DNA from: Parasphingorhabdus halotolerans
GTDB lineage: Bacteria > Pseudomonadota > Alphaproteobacteria > Sphingomonadales > Sphingomonadaceae
Assembly: GCF_012516475.1 (NCBI RefSeq)
Contig: NZ_CP051217.1
Location: forward strand, 620,001 to 684,000
DNA length: 64,000 bases
Reading direction: 5' to 3'
The stretch's first letter is position 1; each line of letters starts with the position of its first letter. A program made the position numbers and the translations under genes. The notes under the pieces are model-generated. The model was not told the origin of the DNA. It saw only the letters and a list, made by a program, of their open reading frames with translations, and did not search any database. Shown piece by piece: positions 9,234 to 18,665 of this stretch.

Positions 9234-9914
9234 ATGAGTGATCAGCTGACACTGGCAGCCGAGCCTCGCGAACGGGCTGGCAAGGGAGCCTCCCGTGCAT
9301 TACGTCGCGAAGGCCGCATCCCCGCCGTTATCTATGGCGATAAAAAAGACGCAGAACCAATTCATGTCGAAGAAAAAGCGCTGAGAAAGCTGCTTGGCAC
9401 CGGCCACTTCATGAACTCGCTGATCATGGTTGAAGTGGGCGGCAAAGCCACCCGCACTCTGCCAAAAGATGTTGCTTTTGATCCGGTTTCGGATCGCCCT
9501 CTCCATGTGGACTTTTTCCGGCTCGCCAAAGGCGCGAAGGTCGAGGTCAACATTCCTGTGGTATTTGTGAACGAAGAGGAGTCACCTGGCCTCAAACGTG
9601 GCGGCGTTCTGAACGTGGTTCGTCACGAGCTTGAACTCATGTGTGATGCAGATAAAATTCCTGATCAGATCGAGATCGACGTTACCGGAATGGAAATCGG
9701 AGATTCTATCCATATTTCCGAAATCACACTGCCTGACGGCGCGGAAGTGGTCATTGAACGTGACTTTACTATTGCCGGCGTTGTCGCTCCATCTGCTCTC
9801 AAATCTTCCGATGATGAAGACGAAGAAGCAGCCGAGGACGAAGAAGGCGCAGAGGGTGCTGACGGCGAAGACGCTGAAGGCGAAGGCGACGAAGAAGGCA
9901 AGTCGGAAGACTAG
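9234..9914 (+). CDS. rplY: 50S ribosomal protein L25 (Ctc type) with long acidic tail
   Basis: Binds 5S rRNA in the large ribosomal subunit. The N-terminal L25 domain opens with [29 protein letters not shown], a textbook start, and is followed by the TL5/Ctc C-terminal beta domain (about residues 100-190). The last 35 or so residues are almost only D, E, G and A, a feature common in alphaproteobacterial L25. The 226-residue length fits the Ctc form. GGAG lies before the ATG. A rho-independent terminator follows at 9941, yet pth begins shortly after it. Confidence 0.95.
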   Translation: MSDQLTLAAEPRERAGKGASRALRREGRIPAVIYGDKKDAEPIHVEEKALRKLLGTGHFMNSLIMVEVGGKATRTLPKDVAFDPVSDRPLHVDFFRLAKGAKVEVNIPVVFVNEEESPGLKRGGVLNVVRHELELMCDADKIPDQIEIDVTGMEIGDSIHISEITLPDGAEVVIERDFTIAGVVAPSALKSSDDEDEEAAEDEEGAEGADGEDAEGEGDEEGKSED

Positions 9915-9940
9915 ACCTCGCCCCACCAAACGATGTAACG

Positions 9941-9983
9941 AAAAACCGTTCATGCCGATCAATCGAAGCATGGACGGTTTTTT
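9941..9983 (+). terminator. Rho-independent terminator after rplY
   Basis: AAAAACCGTTCATGC pairs with GCATGGACGGTTTTTT across an 11-base loop, with one G-T pair in the stem and a run of six T at the 3' side. It lies 27 bases after the rplY stop and just before pth, so it likely reduces read-through into pth. Confidence 0.8.
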
Positions 9984-10010
9984 GTATCTGCACTTTAAGG
10001 AAAACGGAAA

Positions 10011-10580
10011 ATGCAACTATGGGTCGGCCTTGGCAATCCGGGTGCGCAATATGCGCTCCACCGCCATAATGTCGGCTTCATGGTGATCGATGCGCTGGAA
10101 GAGGTGCACGGATTCCCAGCGCCCAAGCAGAAATTCCAGGGTTGGGCGATTGATGGTCAACTGGCTGATGAGAAACTTTTACTCCTCAAGCCTGCGACTT
10201 TCATGAACGAAAGCGGTCGCGCGGTGGGCGAAGCGATGCGGTTCTTCAAACTGAAACCTTCGGATGTAACCGTTTTCCATGACGAGCTTGATCTGGAAGC
10301 TTTTAAAGTGAAAGTGAAAGTCGGCGGCGGAACAGCCGGCCATAACGGGTTACGCTCTATCGATGCGCATATTGGCCCGGACTTCCGGCGTGTGCGTATT
10401 GGCATCGGCCATCCCGGGCATAAGTCCCGCGTTTATGGCCATGTGCTGGGCAATTATGCCAAGGCAGAGATTGATGATCTGGCGGGCATGCTGGGCGCGA
10501 TTGCAGCGGAGGCTGATTGGTTGGCAAAAGGTGATAATGCGCGATTTATGAGTGAGTTGGCGTTGAGGATGCAGGATTAG
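10011..10580 (+). CDS. pth: Peptidyl-tRNA hydrolase
   Basis: Cleaves peptidyl-tRNA released from stalled ribosomes. The 189-residue protein begins MQLWVGLGNPGAQYALHRHNVGF, which contains the GLGNPG motif, the conserved Asn and the catalytic His of the family. KPATFMNESG (tRNA-binding) and DELDLE then GGGTAGHNGLRSI follow in the expected order. It sits between rplY and ychF, the conserved order in many alphaproteobacteria. AAGGAAAAC just upstream is a weak ribosome-binding site. Confidence 0.97.
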   Translation: MQLWVGLGNPGAQYALHRHNVGFMVIDALEEVHGFPAPKQKFQGWAIDGQLADEKLLLLKPATFMNESGRAVGEAMRFFKLKPSDVTVFHDELDLEAFKVKVKVGGGTAGHNGLRSIDAHIGPDFRRVRIGIGHPGHKSRVYGHVLGNYAKAEIDDLAGMLGAIAAEADWLAKGDNARFMSELALRMQD

Positions 10581-10585
10581 ATTTT

Positions 10586-10673
10586 CGTCATCCTGAACTT
10601 GTTTCAGGATATCAAGCGACTAAACGCTGTTTTGGATTCGGCAGGAGATGCTGAAACAAGTTCAGCAGGGCGG
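10586..10673. repeat. Palindromic repeat between pth and ychF
   Basis: CGTCATCCTGAACTTGTTTCAGGA at the left and CTGAAACAAGTTCAGCAGGGCGG at the right are inverted copies of each other; each also forms its own short hairpin (TCCTGAA-cttg-TTCAGGA and GCTGAA-caag-TTCAGC). This is the CTTGTTTCAG-type element widespread in proteobacterial intergenic regions. It fills almost the whole gap between the two genes. Confidence 0.88.
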
Positions 10674-10682
10674 AGTGATTAA

Positions 10683-11783
10683 ATGGGTTTTAAATGCGGT
10701 ATCGTTGGACTTCCCAACGTCGGAAAATCAACGCTTTTCAATGCGCTGACGGAAACACAGGCGGCGCAGGCGGCTAACTATCCGTTTTGCACGATTGAAC
10801 CCAATGTCGGTCAGGTCGCCGTGCCTGATCCGCGCCTTCAACAGATCGCCAAAATTGCGGGCAGCGCGAAGATTATCGAAACGCAGTTGGCGTTTGTGGA
10901 TATCGCGGGTCTTGTTAAAGGCGCATCGCAGGGTGAAGGTCTGGGTAATCAGTTCCTTGGCAATATCCGCGAAGTGGACGCCATCGTCCATGTGCTGCGT
11001 TGCTTTGAAGATGATGACATCCAGCATGTTTCCAACAAGATCGATCCCATTTCCGATGCCGAAGTTGTCGAAACAGAACTGCTGCTCTCCGATCTGGAAA
11101 GCCTGGAAAAGCGCGTTCCCGGATTTGAAAAGAAAGCCCGGGGCGGCGACAAGGAAGCCAAGGTTGCTTTAAGTGTGTTGGGGCAATCACTTGAATTGCT
11201 CCGCGAAGGCAAACCGGCGCGTTTGACCGAGCCCAAGGATGAAGAAGAACAGCGCGTGTTTGATCAATCCCAACTAATTACGGCAAAACCGGTTCTTTAT
11301 GTCTGCAATGTCGACGAAGGCGATGCGGCAAACGGTAATGCCATGAGTGCGGCGGTTTTTGAGAAAGCCAAGGCCGAAGGCGCGGAAGCAGTTATTGTAT
11401 CCGCCGCGATTGAATCAGAACTTGTGGGTATGGCAGCCGATGAGCGTGCTGAGTATCTTGCGGAGTTGGGCCTCGAAGAATCCGGCCTCGCCCGGGTTAT
11501 TCGGGCTGGTTATTCCTTGCTCAATCTGCAAACATTCTTCACCTGTGGACCCAAGGAAGCACGCGCGTGGACCGTGCACAAAGGCGCAAAGGCCCCCGAA
11601 GCAGCTGGTGAAATTCACACCGATTTCCAGCGTGGTTTCATCAAGGCTGAAACCATTGCATTTGACGACTATGTGACGCTGGGCGGCGAAAGCGCAGCGC
11701 GCGAGGCCGGAAAATTGCGGCAAGAGGGCAAGGAATATGTCGCGCAAGATGGCGACATCATGAACTTCAAGTTTAACGTCTGA
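10683..11783 (+). CDS. ychF: Redox-regulated ATPase YchF (Obg-like)
   Basis: P-loop protein of the TRAFAC class that prefers ATP over GTP and associates with ribosomes, with roles in translation and stress responses. The 366-residue length is typical. It starts MGFKCGIVGLPNVGKSTLFNALT with the G1 loop, then NYPFCTIEPNVG, the G3 motif DIAGLVKGAS, and the C-terminal TGS domain ending with YVAQDGDIMNFKFNV, a near-invariant family end. The gene follows pth after a palindromic repeat. Confidence 0.97.
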   Translation: MGFKCGIVGLPNVGKSTLFNALTETQAAQAANYPFCTIEPNVGQVAVPDPRLQQIAKIAGSAKIIETQLAFVDIAGLVKGASQGEGLGNQFLGNIREVDAIVHVLRCFEDDDIQHVSNKIDPISDAEVVETELLLSDLESLEKRVPGFEKKARGGDKEAKVALSVLGQSLELLREGKPARLTEPKDEEEQRVFDQSQLITAKPVLYVCNVDEGDAANGNAMSAAVFEKAKAEGAEAVIVSAAIESELVGMAADERAEYLAELGLEESGLARVIRAGYSLLNLQTFFTCGPKEARAWTVHKGAKAPEAAGEIHTDFQRGFIKAETIAFDDYVTLGGESAAREAGKLRQEGKEYVAQDGDIMNFKFNV

Positions 11784-11843
11784 TCTTTGGTAGGATAAGG
11801 CTAGAACAATACATCGGTGGAGACAGAGTGGAGACAGAGCGGC

Positions 11844-13091
11844 ATGATTCGTAGCATTTTAACGACCCTTTTTGGCTCCATTCTTCTAGCGCTTTCTCCG
11901 GCCTTGGCTGCCACAAACACACCAGATCAAGATGATGCAACTTCAGAATCTGCAGAAATCCGTGGACCCGTAACAATTCTGATTTCCATCGATGGCTTCC
12001 GTCCCGATTATATGGATCGTGGTATCACCCCCAATCTCGCCGCCTTAGCCACTGCCGGCGTTCACGCGCCGATGCGCCCGAGCTTCCCTACGAAAACATT
12101 TCCCAATCACTGGACTCTGGTTACCGGAAAGACGCCAGACAACCACGGGATTGTGGGTAACACCATGGAAGATACCGCTCGTCCCGGTGAAGTTTTCAAA
12201 ATGGCTACGAAAGACCCGTTTTGGTGGGATCAGGCTGAACCAATCTGGATTACCGCAGAAAAACAGGGTGTGAGAAGCGCCACCATGTTCTGGCCCGGCT
12301 CCGAAGTGGAACTGGACGGAAAACGCCCCGGTGACTGGTGGCCGTTCAACGAAAAGCTTTCCAATGACCGTCGCGTCAACGCCATAATCGACTGGATGCG
12401 TCGTCCGGCGCAAATCCGTCCCAAACTGATCACATTATATTTTGATACGGTCGATTCAGCCGGCCATTATTTCGGCCCTGCACCCAGTGACCGGCTGGAT
12501 GCCGCCATAAAAGCTGTCGATCAGAACATCGGCGATTTAAAAGCGCAGCTGGATGTACTGGGCCAGCCAGTCAATTTTGTTATCGTCTCGGATCACGGAA
12601 TGGCGGAGACAGCGCCGGAACGGATCATCTATCTGGACACGATCATGCCCCGCGATCAATATCGCTTGGTCGAGGATGGCAACTATGCCGGAATAGAATC
12701 GCTAACAGGGGACATGGATGCGATAAGAGCCGCATTCCTGAAAACCCATGATAACATGCAATGTTGGGAGCGTTCGCAAATCCCCGAGCATTTTCGATAT
12801 GGCCAAAACGCTCGGGTACCGTCAATCATATGCCTGCCGGAAACTGGCTGGGTCGTTTATCAGGATGTCCCGGAATGGATGACGGGCATTGGCGGCGGTC
12901 ATGGATACGATAATCGCCATCCCGATATGACGGCGTTTTTTTTGGCGAGTGGGCCAGCCATTGCTGCCAAGGGAAAAATGCCAATATTCGACAATGTCGA
13001 TGTTTATTCGCTGGTAGCGCGCCTGGCAAATATCGAGCCCAATGCCAGCGACGGTAATCTGCACCCATTTGAAGACGCGCTGGCGAAATAA
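11844..13091 (+). CDS. Nucleotide pyrophosphatase/phosphodiesterase (NPP) family protein, exported
   Basis: A 415-residue alkaline-phosphatase-superfamily enzyme. The chosen ATG at 11844 gives a clear signal peptide (MIRSILTTLFGSILLALSPALA); a GTG at 11817 would extend it. Metal-binding and catalytic residues are visible: ISIDGFRPDYMDR (first Asp), SFPTKTFPNHWTLVTGK (nucleophile Thr in PTKTFPN), DTVDSAGHYFGP, VSDHGM and GGGHGYDNRHPDM. This set is the ENPP pattern, so it should cleave phosphodiester or pyrophosphate bonds of nucleotides or lipids in the periplasm. The exact substrate is not evident. Confidence 0.9.
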   Translation: MIRSILTTLFGSILLALSPALAATNTPDQDDATSESAEIRGPVTILISIDGFRPDYMDRGITPNLAALATAGVHAPMRPSFPTKTFPNHWTLVTGKTPDNHGIVGNTMEDTARPGEVFKMATKDPFWWDQAEPIWITAEKQGVRSATMFWPGSEVELDGKRPGDWWPFNEKLSNDRRVNAIIDWMRRPAQIRPKLITLYFDTVDSAGHYFGPAPSDRLDAAIKAVDQNIGDLKAQLDVLGQPVNFVIVSDHGMAETAPERIIYLDTIMPRDQYRLVEDGNYAGIESLTGDMDAIRAAFLKTHDNMQCWERSQIPEHFRYGQNARVPSIICLPETGWVVYQDVPEWMTGIGGGHGYDNRHPDMTAFFLASGPAIAAKGKMPIFDNVDVYSLVARLANIEPNASDGNLHPFEDALAK

Positions 13092-13190
13092 TCCCCATCG
13101 CAAACTTGTTTCTTGCGATAATCAGGCGTAGCTAACCCGATTGGAGAGGCGCGGGAGTGTCTAGGGGATAATCAGAGAAATCAGTATAAA

Positions 13191-13637
13191 ATGCTCTATT
13201 ACGAAGATATCGAAGTCGGCAAGGTAACCAGTTTCGGCGAATATAAAGTGACCCGCGAAGAGGCGCTGGATTTCGCTCATAAATATGATCCGCAATCTTT
13301 TCACATTGACGACGAAGCCGCAGCAAAAACCCATTTCGGACGGATATCATGCAGCGGATGGCTCAGTGCGGCAATGATGATGCGGATGGTTGTGGATAAT
13401 ATGAATGCCAACAAGCAAGCGGGCCTTGGCTCGCCAGGCGTCGATAATCTGCGCTGGCTGAAACCGGTTTACCCGTGCGACACGCTGCACTGCGAAAGCG
13501 AAACATTGTCCAAACGAATATCTCGGAAAAGGCCCTATATGGGAATATTAAAGGGCCGGATTACGGTGCTCAATCAAAATGGCGATCGGGTTATGACGAT
13601 GGAAAGCACTGGTCTGATTGAAGTGCGCGGCGATTAA
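13191..13637 (+). CDS. MaoC family dehydratase (R-specific enoyl-CoA hydratase-like)
   Basis: A 148-residue single hot-dog protein. It begins MLYYEDIEVGKVTSFGEYKVT, then DFAHKYDPQSFHID, the hydratase-2 motif with the catalytic Asp and His, and later FGRISCSGWLSAAMMMRM and SPGVDNLRWLKPV. Members hydrate trans-2-enoyl-CoA or act in related acyl-CoA chemistry. The 3' end overlaps the convergent lipoprotein gene by four bases. There is no clear operon partner, so the pathway is unknown. Confidence 0.88.
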   Translation: MLYYEDIEVGKVTSFGEYKVTREEALDFAHKYDPQSFHIDDEAAAKTHFGRISCSGWLSAAMMMRMVVDNMNANKQAGLGSPGVDNLRWLKPVYPCDTLHCESETLSKRISRKRPYMGILKGRITVLNQNGDRVMTMESTGLIEVRGD

Positions 13638-14173
13638 GCCCCACACTCATATTTGCCCTCGTACATATTAGTTCCACCTTCATCTTGCAGAATTTTGAGA
13701 GTCGCGGGCCAGAAATAGGTCTCTTCGCCTTCGCTGGTCGGTTCGCCGCCGGGATGTTCAATAGTGATTTCTAGCGCGTCAGTTGTAAAAACGCCACCTT
13801 GCTCCAGTTGCGTAAGCCCCATTCCGGAATGCGCCAAGACAACGATTGTGTCGTTTAACTTGATCGCCGCTCTGCCATGTTTGTCCGCAACGTCTTCTGA
13901 CGTTGCAACAAATAGTGGTGATCTATCAAATTCGGTTTTGAAACTGCAACCGGCCCCGGCTTCAATCGGGCCACTAAATTCCTGATAGCTCATAGGTTGC
14001 AGCATCGGGCGCTCAATACCGTCGCCGATATCGCCTATCGGTTCGACCGGCATCGCATTTTCGGTTTCTGCCGCTTGCTCGGTTGTTCCCTTGTCACCCG
14101 AAGCGTCGCTGCCATTGATTGGCGTACAGGCTGCCAAAGCCAACCCAACCATGCCAGTACCAATAGACTTCAT
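13634..14173 (-). CDS. Predicted lipoprotein of unknown function
   Basis: A 179-residue protein with an N-terminal leader and lipobox LAAC at about residue 15, followed by a low-complexity acidic linker (to about residue 50) and a compact domain containing GAGCSFKTEFDRSPLFVA and ending with a C-terminal YECGA. Two cysteines in the mature domain could form a disulfide. I do not recognise the family. Its ATG overlaps the mutL stop codon by one base (TAATG), so it is translationally coupled to mutL and probably transcribed with it. Confidence 0.75.
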   Translation of the reverse strand: MKSIGTGMVGLALAACTPINGSDASGDKGTTEQAAETENAMPVEPIGDIGDGIERPMLQPMSYQEFSGPIEAGAGCSFKTEFDRSPLFVATSEDVADKHGRAAIKLNDTIVVLAHSGMGLTQLEQGGVFTTDALEITIEHPGGEPTSEGEETYFWPATLKILQDEGGTNMYEGKYECGA

Positions 14174-15990
14174 TACTTTCTCCCGAATAATTTCTCAATA
14201 TCGCTGTGCGCCAGCTTTACCCATGTGGGGCGGCCGTGATTGCACTGGCCTGAATGGGGTGTCACTTCCATCTCGCGCAAAAGAGCATTCATTTCGGCAA
14301 CATTGAGCACCCGCCCTGCCCGCACCGATCCGTGGCAAGCCATTGTCGAGGCAACATGGTCGATGCGCTCCTTCAAAGACAAAGCTTCATCATAAGCGCC
14401 AAGTTCATCGGCCAAGTCGGTGACCAGCCCTTTGACATCGCCGGAACCGAGCATAGCAGGCGTTGCCCGCACCAGCATCGCAGATGGACCAAAACGTTCA
14501 AGTTCCAGCCCAAGTTCGGAAAGCTCCTCGGCGCGCGCCTCAAGCCGGTCACACGCGTTTTCATCCAGATCGACCACTTCTGCCATGAGCAATGCCTGCG
14601 AAGCAACTTTGCCGCCCTCAACCGCCTTGCGCATCCGCTCCAGCACGAGCCGCTCGTGGGCCGCATGTTGATCGACGATGACGAGTCCGTCTTCTGCTTC
14701 GGCTACTATATAGGTTTTCGATACCTGACCCCGGGCAATGCCCAACGGGTAGCGGTTCGCATCGGGAACCGGTTCTGCCGCCGCTTCCGCCTGCCCCATC
14801 AGTGGCGCGAGTTCATCACCATTCTGAAAATTTGCGAAAGCACTGGCATTATCTGCGACGGATGCTGATGGGTAAGGTTGTGACTGGATGGTTGCCCTGC
14901 CTCCAATCACCCCTTGCGATGTAAAAATATTTACCTGCGGATCGGGAGACTGCGGCTCTGTTTGCCAGTTGGCCAAGGCCGATTCTGCCGGGCGCTGTAC
15001 TGCGCGAAAGCCGCCTTCATCCAGCGCTCGGCGCAATCCACTTACAATCATTCCGCGGATCATTGCAGGTTCGCGGAAACGCACCTCGGTTTTTGCCGGA
15101 TGAACATTCACGTCCACTAACTCCGGCGGCATATCTATAAACAGTGCAACCACCGGATGCCGGTCCCGCGCCAGCATCTCTGCATAAGCGCCACGCACAG
15201 CGCCGACGAGCAACCTGTCTCTCACCGGACGACCATTGACGAACAGAAACTGGTGATCCGCCACACCGCGATTATAGGTCGGCAATCCCGCCACGCCGGT
15301 CAATCTTACATCTTCCCGTTCGAGATCGACACCCACACTATTGGCCCGCAATTCGCGATTAGTGAGCGCCGCCACCCGGTCCGGGCCTGTTTCACCCGCT
15401 TGTACCGCGATAGCGTTTCGTCCTTCGTGGTTCAGCGTAAATCCGATATCTGGCCGCGCCATTGCAAGACGGCGAACGATATCAACACAGGCTGCATATT
15501 CACTGCGCGCCGTTCGCAAGAATTTACGTCTCGCGGGCACCTTTGCAAAAAGCCCTTCAACCCGCACTTTCGTTCCCGGTGGAATCGCTGCCGGTCGATC
15601 ATCCACTACATCTCCATGATCGACAACCCGCCGCCAACCATCAGCACCCGAAGTGCGGCTCTCGATGGTGAGTTTTGAGACGCTGGCGATTGATGGCAGC
15701 GCTTCGCCGCGAAAGCCCATGGTCGTAACCAGTTCAATAGCATCGTCCGGCAGTTTCGATGTCGCGTGCCGTTCCAGCGCGAGCGCAATATCTTGCCGTG
15801 TCATACCCGAGCCATTGTCAGCAACTTCCACGAGATTGAGGCCACCCTGCTCCAGGCGGATATTGATCTGGTCTGCTCCAGCATCGATAGCGTTTTCAAC
15901 CAGCTCTTTTAACGCGCTGGCGGGTCGCTCGACCACTTCACCGGCAGCAATACGATTGATCAGGCTATTAGGGAGTCTTCTTATTGACAT
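14173..15990 (-). CDS. mutL: DNA mismatch repair protein MutL
   Basis: ATPase that couples MutS mismatch recognition to downstream repair. The GHKL ATPase motifs are complete: VERPASALKELVENAIDAGA (motif I, catalytic Glu and Asn), DNGSGM (II), GFRGEALPSIASV and GTKVRVEGLF (III). A linker spans roughly residues 330-420, and a C-terminal dimerization domain contains DQHAAHERL. The C-terminal end has ACHGSVRAGR and PHSGQCNHGRPTWVKL. The endonuclease motif DQHA(X)2E(X)4E is only partly matched (DQHAAHERLVLE). Length of 605 residues is normal. It is divergent from mreB. Confidence 0.97.
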   Translation of the reverse strand: MSIRRLPNSLINRIAAGEVVERPASALKELVENAIDAGADQINIRLEQGGLNLVEVADNGSGMTRQDIALALERHATSKLPDDAIELVTTMGFRGEALPSIASVSKLTIESRTSGADGWRRVVDHGDVVDDRPAAIPPGTKVRVEGLFAKVPARRKFLRTARSEYAACVDIVRRLAMARPDIGFTLNHEGRNAIAVQAGETGPDRVAALTNRELRANSVGVDLEREDVRLTGVAGLPTYNRGVADHQFLFVNGRPVRDRLLVGAVRGAYAEMLARDRHPVVALFIDMPPELVDVNVHPAKTEVRFREPAMIRGMIVSGLRRALDEGGFRAVQRPAESALANWQTEPQSPDPQVNIFTSQGVIGGRATIQSQPYPSASVADNASAFANFQNGDELAPLMGQAEAAAEPVPDANRYPLGIARGQVSKTYIVAEAEDGLVIVDQHAAHERLVLERMRKAVEGGKVASQALLMAEVVDLDENACDRLEARAEELSELGLELERFGPSAMLVRATPAMLGSGDVKGLVTDLADELGAYDEALSLKERIDHVASTMACHGSVRAGRVLNVAEMNALLREMEVTPHSGQCNHGRPTWVKLAHSDIEKLFGRK

Positions 15991-16115
15991 ATTGGCCTTC
16001 CTAGCCCAAGCGATCTTGCCAAGCGACCCCTGATTTACTGACCGATTCTCATGGTTAACCTCGCCGTTAATTTCATGCCCCGTTCAGTTTAAACATCGCT
16101 ATGGTGAACCGTTGA

Positions 16116-17195
<1,080 letters not shown>

Positions 17196-17241
17196 TGCGT
17201 CAATGCGCAGAACTAAATTTGTAGTGAAAGGATGAACGGGC

Positions 17242-18150
17242 ATGGCGCCGCCAAAAAACCGGCGTCCAGGATTTTCCAAGCGGGCGCAATATTCGATATT
17301 CGCTGGCTATATGCTGGGCATATTAGGCGCTGTTGTGGGGCTCTTACTGCTGCTTATCTCGATCGTCGATCCACGCGGCTTTTCAACATTGCGCACAATC
17401 GGGGCCGAAGTGACCGCGCCGGTTAGTAAAACATTGTCTGAAGCTCGCGGTGCTACCGGAAGCGCGAGCAATAATATCTCCGCCTATTTCTACGCTGCCT
17501 CTAAAAACGCTGCGATGCTCGAAGAACTTGAAAAAAGCCGCATCGAGATATTAGAAGCGCGGGCACTCAAACAAGAGAATGAGCGGTTGAAGCGGTTGCT
17601 TAAACTCAAAGAAGATGTAGGCGATTCCATCGCGCTGGGCCGACTGATCAGTTCAACATCGTCGAGCTCGCGGCGCATTGCTACATTGGGTCTGGGTTCA
17701 ACGAGCGGCCTGCTGGTCGGTCAACCGGTGCGAGCACCCGAAGGTCTCGTTGGCCGGGTACTCGAAACGGGCCCCAGCACATCGCGAATATTATTGGTTT
17801 CCGATGCCAAGAACGTCACACCTGTCAAACGCGCGAGTGATGAATTACCCGCATTCGCAACTGGTCGCGGTGATGGAACGGTAGATGTCCGTCCGATTAA
17901 TCTGGGGACCAATCCGTTTAAAGGTGGTGACTTATTGATCACTTCGGGCAGTGGTGGCCTGTATAGCCCCGGAATCCCGGTCGCTATCGTGATTCGCAAA
18001 ACCGAGACCGGAGCCATCGCCCGGATTTTGGCTAATTCGGCAAAGGTGAGCCACGTCATTGTACAGCCAATTTTCCAGGCGGAAACCATGCGACAGATTG
18101 CAAAGGATGAAGCGGAACGACCAGCTGAAATACCTGAAGGCGGCCAGTAA
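17242..18150 (+). CDS. mreC: Rod shape-determining protein MreC
   Basis: Bitopic membrane protein linking MreB with PBP2 and RodA. It has a short basic cytoplasmic start (MAPPKNRRPGFSKRAQ), one transmembrane helix near residues 18-42, a coiled-coil segment near 90-125 (LEELEKSRIEILEARALKQENERLKRLL region) and a periplasmic beta domain with LGSTSGLLVGQPV and GDLLITSGSGGLYSPGIPVA. The 302-residue length is typical. The stop overlaps the mreD start (TAATG). Confidence 0.95.
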   Translation: MAPPKNRRPGFSKRAQYSIFAGYMLGILGAVVGLLLLLISIVDPRGFSTLRTIGAEVTAPVSKTLSEARGATGSASNNISAYFYAASKNAAMLEELEKSRIEILEARALKQENERLKRLLKLKEDVGDSIALGRLISSTSSSSRRIATLGLGSTSGLLVGQPVRAPEGLVGRVLETGPSTSRILLVSDAKNVTPVKRASDELPAFATGRGDGTVDVRPINLGTNPFKGGDLLITSGSGGLYSPGIPVAIVIRKTETGAIARILANSAKVSHVIVQPIFQAETMRQIAKDEAERPAEIPEGGQ

Positions 18151-18665
18151 TGGCCAAATCCTATCGCTCAAAAATAAACCGGGAGCCTTCGCAGCTTCGT
18201 ATTAAGGCGATCCCGACAATCACGGTTATATTGGGTTCGATGGTAACCGCCTTGCCTATCATTACCGATTACCCCATTCTTCCGCCCATGGGTTTGCTGG
18301 TTCTGCTGGCGTGGCGACTTATACGTCCTGGATACTGGCCGGTATGGGCGGGCTTTCCGTTGGGATTGGTTGATGATATTTTCAGCGGTCAACCTTTCGG
18401 CAGCGCCGCGTTTTTGTGGTCCGTGATGTTCGTCGTTTTGGAAACGCTGGATCGAAAGGCCAACACTAGAGATTATTGGCAGGACTGGCTTATTGCATCC
18501 CTTGCGATCGTTTTTGTGCTAATAAGCAGTATGATGATAATCGACTTCCCCGCCAACTTACTGAGACTTGATATCTTGTTCCCGCAGATTTTATTGTCAG
18601 TATTGCTCTACCCTTTCATTGCCCGGTTGATCGGTTCTATTGATGACTGGCGGATTTCTGCATGA
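18150..18665 (+). CDS. mreD: Rod shape-determining protein MreD
   Basis: A 171-residue integral membrane protein with about five hydrophobic helices, belonging to the elongasome. It carries the short MreD-like patch WPVWAGFPLGLVDDIFSGQPFG (broken here into WPVWAGFPLGLVDD and FSGQPFG), which is the most conserved part of the family. It starts inside the mreC stop codon and overlaps the mrdA start by four bases (ATGA), so the operon is translationally coupled. A role in energy-coupling or in stabilising MreC is assumed from family knowledge only. Confidence 0.92.
   Translation: MAKSYRSKINREPSQLRIKAIPTITVILGSMVTALPIITDYPILPPMGLLVLLAWRLIRPGYWPVWAGFPLGLVDDIFSGQPFGSAAFLWSVMFVVLETLDRKANTRDYWQDWLIASLAIVFVLISSMMIIDFPANLLRLDILFPQILLSVLLYPFIARLIGSIDDWRISA

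Noticed and set aside
9790..9914. Acidic repeat tract at the end of rplY as a coding artefact
   Set aside because: Acidic Ala/Gly-rich tails are normal for alphaproteobacterial L25 proteins, and the frame ends just before a proper terminator.
16055..16070. TTAA pair resembling a CtrA site between mutL and mreB
   Set aside because: The two TTAA boxes are eight bases apart, not the seven of the CtrA consensus, and such AT-rich matches are frequent by chance.
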